Made by a program: the position numbers and the translations under genes. A DNA stretch of 12,850 bases, taken from assembly GCA_937974135.1 (NCBI GenBank), contig CALJIH010000202.1, forward strand, positions 1-12,850, read 5' to 3'. The notes under the pieces were generated by a model. That model searched no databases. It saw nothing but the letters and a program-made list of their open reading frames with translations, and was not told the origin of the DNA. Below, piece by piece: positions 1 to 8,200 of this stretch (its first letter is position 1; every line of letters begins with the position of its first letter). The DNA comes from an uncultured Cocleimonas sp. Its GTDB lineage: Bacteria > Pseudomonadota > Gammaproteobacteria > Thiotrichales > Thiotrichaceae.

Positions 1-1458
1 GCAAATTTTTCCGTAACGAAGTTCATCGAGGTTTTTACTGTCTGGTTCGACGCCAATTGCGACAGAAATATCATGTATCTCATTGGAAGCCAGCACTTGT
101 GAAGAATCAACTTCCCAAGTATTCAGAATCTTACCGCGTAATGGCATGATAGCCTGAAATTCGCGGCTACGCGCTTGCTTAGCCGAACCACCTGCTGAGT
201 CACCTTCCACTAGAAAAATTTCAGTTAAATTTAAATCTTGCGAACTACAATCGGCCAATTTACCGGGTAGTGCAGGACCTGTAGCAATTTTCTTGCGAAC
301 TACTTTCTTACTGGCTTTAGCGCGTTTTTGCGCATTATTGATCACATGTTCCGCAATCAAATCACCAATCGCAGGGTTTTGATTAAGATATAAACTAAAT
401 GCGTCTTTAACCACACCTGAAACGAATCCAGCGGCAGCCCTTGAGGATAAACGCTCTTTGGTCTGACCTGAAAACTGTGGATCGAGCATCTTATAGGAAA
501 GAATAAAACAGAGCTTATCCCAAATGTCATCGGGTGCAAGTTTTAAACCACGCGGGAGTAGATTTCTGAATTCAGCAAAGTCACGCAATGCTTCAGTCAA
601 ACCCGTGCGCAAACCATTGGTGTGTGTTCCACCTTGAGCCGTAGGGATAAGATTGACATAGCTTTCTTGAACCAACTCACCGCCTTCGGGTAACCAGCAT
701 AACGCCCAATCAACGGCTTCGCCTTTGCTTTTAAATTCACCTAAGAAAGGTTCTGTAGGAAGATTCTCAAAACCTTCAATGGCCTCCACTAAGTAATCCC
801 GAATGCCATCTTCGTAATACCATTCAGTGGTTTCGTTTTTGGACTCTTCGGTAAAGCTAATATGTAAACCAGGACACAATACAGCTTTAGCTCGAAGATT
901 ATGTTTCAGGCGTTTAACTGAAAATTTTACAGTATCGAAGTATTGTCCGTTTGGCCAAAAGTGCAGGGAAGTACCCGTATTCTTTTTGCCAACGGTATTT
1001 ATTACTTCAAGCTCAGTTTGCTTATGGCCATTCTCAAAAACCATTTCGAATTCTTTACCATCGCGCTTAATGCGTACCTCCAAAATTAAAGAGAGTGCAT
1101 TAACAACTGAAATACCGACACCGTGCAAACCACCAGAAAATTCATAGTTCTTGTCAGAGAATTTACCACCAGCATGTAAGGTGCTGAGAATCACTTCTAC
1201 ACCTGATACTCCTTTTTCAGGATGAATGTCAACTGGCATACCACGACCATTATCCGTAACTGATAGCGAACCATCGGCATGTAATATGACTTGAATTTTG
1301 CTGGCATGGCCTGCTAAAGCCTCGTCAACACTGTTATCGATGACTTCTTGAGCGAGGTGATTAGGGCGTGTGGTTTCGGTGTACATCCCTGGTCGTTTAC
1401 GCACAGGGTCAAGTCCGCTAAGGACCGTTATCGATTCAGCGTTATAGTCATTACTCAT
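1..1458 (-). CDS. parE: DNA topoisomerase IV subunit B (ParE), 3' end outside the window
   Basis: ParE is the ATPase subunit of topoisomerase IV, which with ParC decatenates replicated chromosomes. The visible 486 codons run from ATG at 1458-1456 to the window edge, ending RYGKIC, where E. coli ParE continues into the Asp-rich metal-binding part of Toprim; about 140 residues should be missing. Visible landmarks: the GHKL N-box with E38 and N42 (EVIDNSVDEA), DNGRGMP at 69-75, the ATP-lid GGLHGVG at 109-115, the QTK loop at 332-334, and Toprim EGDSAGG starting at E418. The wording around TRPNHLAQEVIDNSVDEALAGHA and HDISVAIG matches ParE rather than GyrB, and there is no GyrB-type insertion in the visible part. 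The start fits the family's N-terminus; upstream AAAGG lies about 12 bases from ATG, a loose ribosome site. It is divergent from murJ. No frameshift was seen in the translation. Confidence 0.97.
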   Translation of the reverse strand, partial: MSNDYNAESITVLSGLDPVRKRPGMYTETTRPNHLAQEVIDNSVDEALAGHASKIQVILHADGSLSVTDNGRGMPVDIHPEKGVSGVEVILSTLHAGGKFSDKNYEFSGGLHGVGISVVNALSLILEVRIKRDGKEFEMVFENGHKQTELEVINTVGKKNTGTSLHFWPNGQYFDTVKFSVKRLKHNLRAKAVLCPGLHISFTEESKNETTEWYYEDGIRDYLVEAIEGFENLPTEPFLGEFKSKGEAVDWALCWLPEGGELVQESYVNLIPTAQGGTHTNGLRTGLTEALRDFAEFRNLLPRGLKLAPDDIWDKLCFILSYKMLDPQFSGQTKERLSSRAAAGFVSGVVKDAFSLYLNQNPAIGDLIAEHVINNAQKRAKASKKVVRKKIATGPALPGKLADCSSQDLNLTEIFLVEGDSAGGSAKQARSREFQAIMPLRGKILNTWEVDSSQVLASNEIHDISVAIGVEPDSKNLDELRYGKIC

Positions 1459-1467
1459 AATGATTGT

Positions 1468-1484
1468 TTACCTTTAAAAGGTGA
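1468..1484. promoter_or_regulatory. Inverted repeat TTACCTTT-A-AAAGGT just upstream of parE
   Basis: TTACCTTT at 1468-1475 is followed after one base by AAAGGT at 1477-1482, giving a near-perfect palindrome about 10 bases ahead of the parE start codon. The same TTACCTTTA 9-mer recurs at 1526-1534 with its own inverted partner. A regulator-binding site or a structure in the parE leader is possible, but the AAAGG half also serves as the only visible candidate for the parE ribosome site. Function is inference. Confidence 0.4.
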
Positions 1485-1525
1485 TTTTTTTGAAAGCCCG
1501 ATACAAGATCTGTACAAACCACAAA

Positions 1526-1550
1526 TTACCTTTATTTGACTGAAAGGTAA
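1526..1550. promoter_or_regulatory. Inverted repeat TTACCTTT-N9-AAAGGTAA between parE and murJ
   Basis: Perfect 8-bp arms at 1526-1533 and 1543-1550 enclose a 9-bp spacer. The spacer and right arm contain TTGACT (1536-1541), a fair -35 hexamer for the murJ direction, although the matching -10 (TATGCC, 1560-1565, spacing 18) is poor. The shared half-site with 1468-1484 suggests one protein could bind both, as in divergent promoter regions, but no regulator family is recognisable. Confidence 0.4.
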
Positions 1551-1584
1551 AGGCTAAAGTATGCCCATCAGCGTTAAAACTTAT

Positions 1585-1610
1585 TAAAAGTGGGGGGGTG
1601 TCTTTTTTAT
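1585..1610. repeat. 26-bp G-run repeat, copy 1 (upstream of murJ)
   Basis: This sequence matches 3373-3398 in the same orientation at 24 of 26 positions. Its layout is AAAAG, a G7-containing centre, then CTTTT, so the ends can pair as a 5-bp stem around an 11-base G-rich loop. It lies between the parE and murJ starts. The two copies bracket murJ exactly. It may be one of a dispersed intergenic family such as REP-like elements; that is inference from only two copies. Confidence 0.6.
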
Positions 1611-1723
1611 CTTTGATTATGCCAATAAATGTAAAATATGCACAAAAAATACAAATTAAATCATCTGTTGTTCGAAGACGCTCTGGGTGATAATACGTAC
1701 CATTATAATTTTTGAGATTCTGA

Positions 1724-3301
1724 ATGAGTCGAATGCTACGTTCAGGCGCTATTGTTAGCGCAATGACTATGGTTTCTCGCGTGTTGGGTTTAGCACGTGA
1801 TGCAATCATATTTCATTTTTTCCCAGCCGGTGGAGCGTTAGATGCTTTTTTTGTAGCATTTCGTGTGCCAAATCTATTGCGTAGAATGGTTGCAGAAGGC
1901 GCGTTTTCATTAGCTTTTATTCCAGTTTTGGCTGAATACAAAGAAAGTCGTAGCGAAGAGGATTTGCGCAACTTATTAAATCACGTTGCAGGTACTTTAA
2001 GTTTAATCCTATTTGCTATCACTGTTTTAGGGATGATAGCAGCACCATTACTAGCAATGGTATTTGCCCCTGGTTTTATGTTTGGAGAAGGGCAGCAAGA
2101 TGGATCACAGCTTGATTTAACCGCTCGATTATTGGTGATTACTTTTCCCTATATCTTTTTGATCGCGCTTTCCGCCTTTGTTAGTGCTATTTTGAACACC
2201 TACCAAAAGTTTGCCGTTCCAGCATTTACTCCAGTGCTTTTAAACGTTGCGTTGATCTCAGCGGTTATCTGGTGGGCACCTCAATTTAAGCAGCCGGTTG
2301 AGGCTTTAGCTTGGGGGGTGGTTATTGGTGGCGTATTACAATTAGCTTTTCAAATTCCTTCTCTGATGAAACTAGGTTTGCTTCCTAAACCAAACTTTAA
2401 ACGAGGTCATGAAGGTGTCTCAAGAATCATGAAACTCATGGTTCCTGCGCTATTAGGATCTTCGGTTGCGCAAATTAATATTCTAATAAATACCGCGATC
2501 GCTTCATTATTAGCTGCTGGCAGCATCAGTTGGCTTTATGCATCAGATCGCTTTGTTGAACTACCATTAGCAATTATTGGCGTGGCGATTGGCGTGGTTA
2601 TTTTACCTAAGCTATCAGGAGATCATATTAATGCTAAGAGTAAGGCATTTAGTGAAACCTTAGATTGGGGAGTTCGTTTAGGTTTACTCATTTCTTTACC
2701 AGCAATGATTGGGTTAATGTTACTAGCTAAACCAATTTTAGCGACGGTATTAGCCAATGGGGTAAATAATTGGACCTTGGTTGAAATGTCGAGTATGAGC
2801 TTGATTACTTACTCTTTCGGTCTTCCTGCCTTTATTTTAGTGAAAGTATTAGCACCTGGTTTTTACTCAAGACAAAATACACGAACCCCTGTTCGTATCG
2901 GAATGTTCGCCGTGTTATGTAATATTGTATTGAGTATTCTGATTGTTTACCCTTGGGTGAAAATGGATATTATCGGGCCACATGCAGGATTAGCTTTGGC
3001 TACCGCGCTGGCAGGTTACATCAATGCGGGAATGTTGTTCTATCAGCTGAAGAAACAAAATATATACCAATCCATTTCTCAGTCAAAGCAACTTTGGTTA
3101 AAGGATTTACTAAGAATAGTCTTCTCATTAGTCGTAATGACCGTTGTGATTTTATTTTTAAACCCTGCTGATGCGTGGTGGCAGGATTCTGAATTATTAG
3201 CAAAAATCGGAAAGCTACTATTATTAGTGCTAGTGGCTATTGTTAGTTATTTTGGTACTTTATTTGTGTTAGGCGTTCGCAAGCAATCGTTTCTTAGATA
3301 A
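1724..3301 (+). CDS. murJ: Lipid II flippase MurJ (MviN), MOP-superfamily membrane protein
   Basis: MurJ moves undecaprenyl-linked lipid II from the cytoplasmic to the periplasmic face of the inner membrane for peptidoglycan synthesis. The 525-residue product is close to the family length (511 in E. coli) and hydrophobic throughout, consistent with 14 membrane helices. The N-terminal signature is clear: SRVLGLARDA at 18-27, D40 in ALDAFF, and PNLLRR at 49-54. R19, R25, D40 and R53 correspond to the essential E. coli R18, R24, D39 and R52, and R276 in ASDRFVELP to R270. ATG 1724 is chosen because its product lines up within one residue of the E. coli start; the ribosome site (GAG, 7 bases upstream) is weak. 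TATAAT at 1704-1709 is too near the ATG to be a normal -10. The gene is divergent from parE and convergent with the DUF11 cluster; ribF, its usual downstream neighbour in many gammaproteobacteria, is absent. Confidence 0.97.
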   Translation: MSRMLRSGAIVSAMTMVSRVLGLARDAIIFHFFPAGGALDAFFVAFRVPNLLRRMVAEGAFSLAFIPVLAEYKESRSEEDLRNLLNHVAGTLSLILFAITVLGMIAAPLLAMVFAPGFMFGEGQQDGSQLDLTARLLVITFPYIFLIALSAFVSAILNTYQKFAVPAFTPVLLNVALISAVIWWAPQFKQPVEALAWGVVIGGVLQLAFQIPSLMKLGLLPKPNFKRGHEGVSRIMKLMVPALLGSSVAQINILINTAIASLLAAGSISWLYASDRFVELPLAIIGVAIGVVILPKLSGDHINAKSKAFSETLDWGVRLGLLISLPAMIGLMLLAKPILATVLANGVNNWTLVEMSSMSLITYSFGLPAFILVKVLAPGFYSRQNTRTPVRIGMFAVLCNIVLSILIVYPWVKMDIIGPHAGLALATALAGYINAGMLFYQLKKQNIYQSISQSKQLWLKDLLRIVFSLVVMTVVILFLNPADAWWQDSELLAKIGKLLLLVLVAIVSYFGTLFVLGVRKQSFLR

Positions 3302-3332
3302 ACGTCTTAAAACTGCCAAAGCTTTGCATAAT

Positions 3333-3371
3333 CGAATTATCCGTTTAAAAACTTCTTAAACGATAAGTTCG
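3333..3371. terminator. Long hairpin between convergent murJ and DUF11 genes
   Basis: Arms CGAA-TTATC-c-GTTTAA (3333-3348) and TTAAAC-GATAA-g-TTCG (3356-3371) pair over 15 bp with two single-base bulges and a 7-base loop. It begins 31 bases after the murJ stop and lies about 30 bases beyond the stop of the opposing gene, the position expected of a bidirectional terminator. The stem is A+T-rich and has no T-run right after it on either strand; TCTTTT occurs only 18 bases downstream on the plus strand, inside the 26-bp repeat. The inverted repeat is certain, the terminator role moderate. Confidence 0.5.
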
Positions 3372-3372
3372 C

Positions 3373-3398
3373 TAAAAGTAGGGGGGTGTCTTTTGTAT
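3373..3398. repeat. 26-bp G-run repeat, copy 2 (downstream of murJ)
   Basis: Direct repeat of 1585-1610, differing at two positions (the base before the G6 run and one base in the T-rich end). It begins directly after the long hairpin and ends 4 bases before the stop codon of the convergent 603-residue gene. As in copy 1, AAAAG and CTTTT flank the G-rich centre. The bases just upstream (CGTTTAAAAACTTCTTAAA, 3342-3360) also loosely resemble those before copy 1 (CGTTAAAACTTATTAAA), so the homology may extend past the core. Confidence 0.6.
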
Positions 3399-3402
3399 AG
3401 AG

Positions 3403-5214
3403 TTATTGCACTTTAACTCTAAAAAGAATGCTAAATGACGGATCACCGCTACCTCCAGAAGCTAGAAATTGCCCTAAAGTAGTGACTCTAATATTAGTCA
3501 CATTCGTGTCGACGCCATCTGCGTCTGGTGTAGGGTTATAGGTAAAACTAACACCATTATTATCAGAGAAACTAAGGTTGTCCGAATTATTATTCAAAGC
3601 AGTAAAGTTATAACTTAGTCCGCTTGGTGGAGTGCCATCAACAAAACGGATTGGTCCACTACCAGCACCCGATATATCGTTAACATACAATGCAGTATTG
3701 TTTGGGATAGCATCCGAAATAGTAATAGTATTATTATCAGCAGGGCTAGAACCAGTATTCGTCGCTACGATTGTATATTCTGCTAATGCACCCGGGATAG
3801 CTTTTGGATTAGTCGTTCCGTTGACTGGGTCAGAAATAGTTCTAGTGGTTTTTTGTAAGCTAATACTCGGACCAGTAAGAATTGCCGTAGTCGCTGTGCT
3901 GTTATCGTTGCCATTTTGATTATCAAAATTCGTTCCATTAACACTTGCGGTGTTACTGACAGATGCTCCAGCAGCAGCTGCAACCGCTACAGTTAAAGTG
4001 ATATTTGCAGTATTTGCGCCTACCGCTAAATTACCTGTTCTTGTACATGCCACGTTTTGTCCCGTATTAGAACAGGACCAACCTGTACCAGTTGCTGAAA
4101 CAAAAGTTAAGCCTGTAGGGAGTGTGTCAGTGACAACAATATTACCTGGCTCTACATTAGGACCTTGATTATTTACAACGATGTTATAAGTGGCATTACT
4201 GCCCACCACAAAACTACTCGTTGCGGTCTTGGTAATGCTTAAATCTGAAACAGGCGTATTTGTAACACTGATGATTTCCATTGATAGATGTACTTGGTCA
4301 CTGCCCGAACTGTAAATCGAAGTACCAGATGTTTGCCCTGCAGATAACAATGAACTGATATCATAAACATCTAAATCAACGCCATGTGAATTTGTATCTA
4401 ATCCACCTAATGTACTGATTGAATTATAAATATTATTAGCGGGATTATTCGGGTCAAATAGCGATGCACCATTAAATCTTAAACCTTCGACAAAACCATT
4501 TCTAGTACCTGAGTTTCCAGCGTCACCATCCCATGTAAGATAGGCATGCCGACCATTGATAGGTGATACTGGAACCCTATAATTATCGGGTGTTAAAGTT
4601 ACACTTTCACCAAAAATTAATTCAAACCCTTCGAATAGATTAACGACTCTAAAATCTTCGCTGGGATGTTCATAAATAATAACGAGTGACCATCCAGCAA
4701 AGACTGTTGCAAAGGTACAATGTGGCGCAGCTGTGTTTACTGATAAACCGCTAAAACTATATGAGCCATTTGGGCTACCTCGAGATTGTACAATTGAGGT
4801 GACATCTTCCACACCATTGAAATATTGTTCAGTTGGATCAAAGTCAGCGGTGTATTGTCTATCTGCTGTAATGGTGTTTCCTTCAAAGGTGACTGTGTAG
4901 TCTGGTGTGGTTCGGGTCGAACCTGCTTGTGTCGAAAATGTCCCAGCCCAATAGAGATGTGCTGCTTTGATAGTCGCTCCGACAGGAATTCCAGAGATAC
5001 TGGCTGTATTTGTATTATTTGCTGGTAGCACTGCACATGATGCACCACCACCGCCATTAGTTTGTGTTCTTCGAGTTTGTTGGGTGCCTACAAAATTTAC
5101 ATTCCCTGCATAACTTTCATACAAATCAACAGGTGTATCAGCATAAGTTGAGATATTTAAAAATAAAAAAATAATGAAAGCTAAAGAAAGCTTTCTAGTC
5201 AAAAAAGGTAACAT
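3403..5214 (-). CDS. Secreted DUF11-repeat surface protein (603 aa), last gene of cluster
   Basis: Function unknown; probably exported and extracellular. A signal peptide (hydrophobic residues about 9-20, likely cleaved after A25) leads into a beta-rich N-terminal domain (about 40-315) that resembles DUF3344-type domains: AHLYWAGT at 85-92, VTFEGN, GVEDVTSIVQ and FAGWSLVIIYE. Next is a typical DUF11 repeat (about 323-445) with K329, DTLP at 363-366, the C381/C390 pair and NTA at 421-423. A second DUF11-like domain (about 450-603) carries DPVNGTTNPK at 462-471 and ends in the strand FSILFRVKVQ. C60 and C166 could form another disulfide. There is no barrel, LPXTG, PEP-CTERM or lipobox. ATG 5214 lies inside the end of the 1983-residue gene (20-bp overlap), so translation is probably coupled; the ribosome site is poor. 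The DUF3344 assignment is from memory of motif shape and is less sure than DUF11. Confidence 0.85.
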   Translation of the reverse strand: MLPFLTRKLSLAFIIFLFLNISTYADTPVDLYESYAGNVNFVGTQQTRRTQTNGGGGASCAVLPANNTNTASISGIPVGATIKAAHLYWAGTFSTQAGSTRTTPDYTVTFEGNTITADRQYTADFDPTEQYFNGVEDVTSIVQSRGSPNGSYSFSGLSVNTAAPHCTFATVFAGWSLVIIYEHPSEDFRVVNLFEGFELIFGESVTLTPDNYRVPVSPINGRHAYLTWDGDAGNSGTRNGFVEGLRFNGASLFDPNNPANNIYNSISTLGGLDTNSHGVDLDVYDISSLLSAGQTSGTSIYSSGSDQVHLSMEIISVTNTPVSDLSITKTATSSFVVGSNATYNIVVNNQGPNVEPGNIVVTDTLPTGLTFVSATGTGWSCSNTGQNVACTRTGNLAVGANTANITLTVAVAAAAGASVSNTASVNGTNFDNQNGNDNSTATTAILTGPSISLQKTTRTISDPVNGTTNPKAIPGALAEYTIVATNTGSSPADNNTITISDAIPNNTALYVNDISGAGSGPIRFVDGTPPSGLSYNFTALNNNSDNLSFSDNNGVSFTYNPTPDADGVDTNVTNIRVTTLGQFLASGGSGDPSFSILFRVKVQ

Positions 5215-8200
5215 TTTTAGGGCTCGCTACGGTATTTCTTTTATTGTTTTGTGTCGCTTTATTCTTTAATTTTTTACGATACATATGCAAGTCATTTTTG
5301 ATTGTATCTTGATTAAACTTATAACGAAAATCTAGATATACGCCTTCGCTGGTTTGGTTGTTATTATCAAAATCCTCGTCTTTAAATCCTTCAACGTTAT
5401 AACCAAGTTCCATCCAAACGTTCTTGGTAGGATTTACGCCAACAGAAACACCAGCCACATAATCCATAGCTTTATCGTCCCAATCTCGAAGATAACCTCC
5501 GTGAACACCAACATCAACACGTTTTGTAATATCACGACGTAATTCAACAGTACCTGTATCGACGGTTGTAGTTGTTTTAACACCATTGTTTTCATCTTTG
5601 ACGTGTTTGATACCGTGATGTAATCCAATTTGTGTTTTTGTGTTAATTTTGCGGTTGTAATGCATATTATGAACAATCTTCTGAGTATCATTCTCATCAA
5701 CTGTAGCAAATGCATTAACACTGTCGTTGAATGTGCTAGATGATTCTGAATCAATTAAATCTAAACGAGAGAAGAATACATAATCTTTCTCTTTTGGATG
5801 CCAAGCGCTACCAAAACTCAGTTTGGTTTCTGTATCAAAATCTCCATTTTCATTTTCAGTATTGTAGTAACTTAACCTTGCACTTAAGTTTTTACCGTTA
5901 TCATAATGACGGATAACGCTTGCTAAGAAATTGACTTTATCTTCAATGTCGCCATTTCTATATTCAGCACGAGTTGTCCAGCTCCAGTCCTCGTCATTGG
6001 CCCCTAAACCGACAGAGAATGCAGTGTAATCATCGCGCTCAGCACCATTTACAACAGGCTCGTCCTCATTGAAACGCAATTGTGTTTGATTACCACTGAT
6101 TGTTTTTGCTTGGTCAATACTGAAATCAGCACTGATTTTATCACTCAGTTTTACTGTTTGACTTAACCCTAAGGTCGCATAGTTACGTTGGCCTTGATCA
6201 GTTCTTTCTTGGGTATATGTTGTCCTTGCCTTTGCACCTTTCCATAAGTCTTTACTTAGTCCAACTCGTGAATTATTAGTTTTAATATTGCCATTATCAG
6301 TTGTTTCATTTTCAGCAAAGATACTAAAGCCTTGAGCTAATTTTACATCGACGCCAAAGACTAATCGATCTGGACTGATTTCGCTACCATTCGTAGCAGA
6401 AATGTTCTTTTCAATATTTGTTCGTAAAGTTACCTTATCGTTTTTAGTGGTATATTTAGCACCCAACAAAACCGTGTCGCTATTCAGCGTTTTCGTTGCA
6501 TCATTCTCATCAAGAAGTTCTTCTTGTGTGTGTCTATAGCCAACATTAAAATCGAACTGCTTATACTCATGCGTAAGGTTTATTTGACCTAGTCTACGTT
6601 TGTTATCATTTTCTAGATTTCTTTGTATAAGTACTTCTGAATTCAAACGTGTTTTATCATTGATTCTATAATCAATATCCGCGCCTAATTTTTCAGTACC
6701 ATTCTCGCTAGCTTGTGCATCAATACCAAAATTTGATTCCTGCTTTTTCAGATAAACACGTGCTTCCATATTCTCGATTTCTTTCTCGAGTTCAATAATA
6801 TATGCATTGCGTTTCTTGTATTCACTGGCATCAGTTTTTGACTGAGCTAATTCAACATGAACTTCAGTATCAGCATTAATTTGATAAGTTATATCAGTAG
6901 CAATTAGCTGGTTATCACGTTGATTATTTTGGCCTTCATGAATGAAGCTAATACCTGTTTCAAGTTTACCTTGCATTGACTTCATAGCAACCCGTCCACC
7001 AGCCGTAATCGATTCATTTGAATCTGACTCAGAGTCATAATCGACCACGATAATATTCGGATTAAACTCACTATCACGACTTGTCACAGGGAATTTAAAG
7101 AATAGGGTACCTTCTTTATAATTGATGTTGTAGTCTAGATATCTTACCAGTTGGCGTCTCACTAAAATTTTATCCGATCTAAATCTATCACGTGTTTCAA
7201 TAACAATGGTTTCACTATTGGGTATGATATCGCCATTAAGTCTATATAGACCCGATGTACCGTCACCTTGAATTTCTTCGTGTTGATGATTATTGCTAGT
7301 TTTGCTGACAAAAGCTTCATAGCTAAAACGATCGCCTTGATATTCTGTTTTAATGCCATTTAATGTACGTTGATAATTAGCTAATTCGGTTATCGTCATA
7401 TTGGTTTGATAGTCACCAAAAAGTGCATAAAAATTATCTTTTTCAATTTTTAGATAAAGTTTTTCAGAACTTGGTGCATCATATTGACTATTACTATTGT
7501 CAGCATAAATAGTGTAATAAGCATCTGGATCAATATTACCGTTAAGTTGGCTTCCTACCTCACGATCCTGTTTATGCGTATCATAAGCTACGGTGAGTAA
7601 ATATTTACCTTTCACTTCACCTTTGGCGAAGAATGCGACTCTGCCACGCTTACTAAAATCTTCTATTTTGTTTAAATCTTTCAAAGCGCGCATGTTTCCT
7701 GAAAGTCTTTTATGCGCAAGCGTACCTTCAGCAATACCCACCATGATCCATTCTCTTAATGCAGGCTTCAACCAAGCAGTAATTTCACTAGATTTCTTAA
7801 CTGAGTTAGAGTCTGTAAATTCAAGGTTTAACTTAATTTTGCCAGACTGAGTAGTGGGGTTAAGTTCGATCCAAGCGATACCGCCTTCTTCAATTTGGTA
7901 CTTATATGTACCCGCTAGGGACTCATTGAGATTTCTTTCATTATCATCATTGGTGTTTTGCGTTTTAATACCGTACTTACTATTTTCAATGGTAAAGTAA
8001 CCATTTGTGTTAGCGCGCATCGGGAAACCATCTTCATCTTTAATTCTAACTGCTATTACTGGCGTAGTCTTACCATCTGCAATTAATATAGAGCGATCTT
8101 CTAATAATTCAGCAGAAACAGGATGACTGGAAAAATGAATATTATGCGTTTTACGGGATATCTCTTTTCCAGATTTATCCTTGAGTACTACTAAGAGAGT

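Noticed and set aside
1536..1565. Possible murJ promoter TTGACT-N18-TATGCC
   Set aside because: The -10 is a poor match and it lies about 160 bases from the start codon; not strong enough to annotate as a promoter.
1592..1598. G7 run as a phase-variation tract
   Set aside because: It is intergenic, short, and G6 in the other copy fits ordinary repeat divergence; no promoter spacing depends on it visibly.
1474..1809. 111-codon minus-strand frame spanning the parE-murJ gap and the start of murJ
   Set aside because: It overlaps the conserved MurJ N-terminus, has no family resemblance, and covers the repeat elements.
3317..3326. CAAAGCTTTG 10-bp palindrome after murJ
   Set aside because: It has no loop, so it cannot form a useful hairpin, and short palindromes of this size occur by chance.
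3632..4168. Plus-strand open frames of 72-95 codons inside the 603-residue gene
   Set aside because: They mirror low-complexity Thr/Asn/Ala codons of the real minus-strand gene, have no recognisable motif and no ribosome site.
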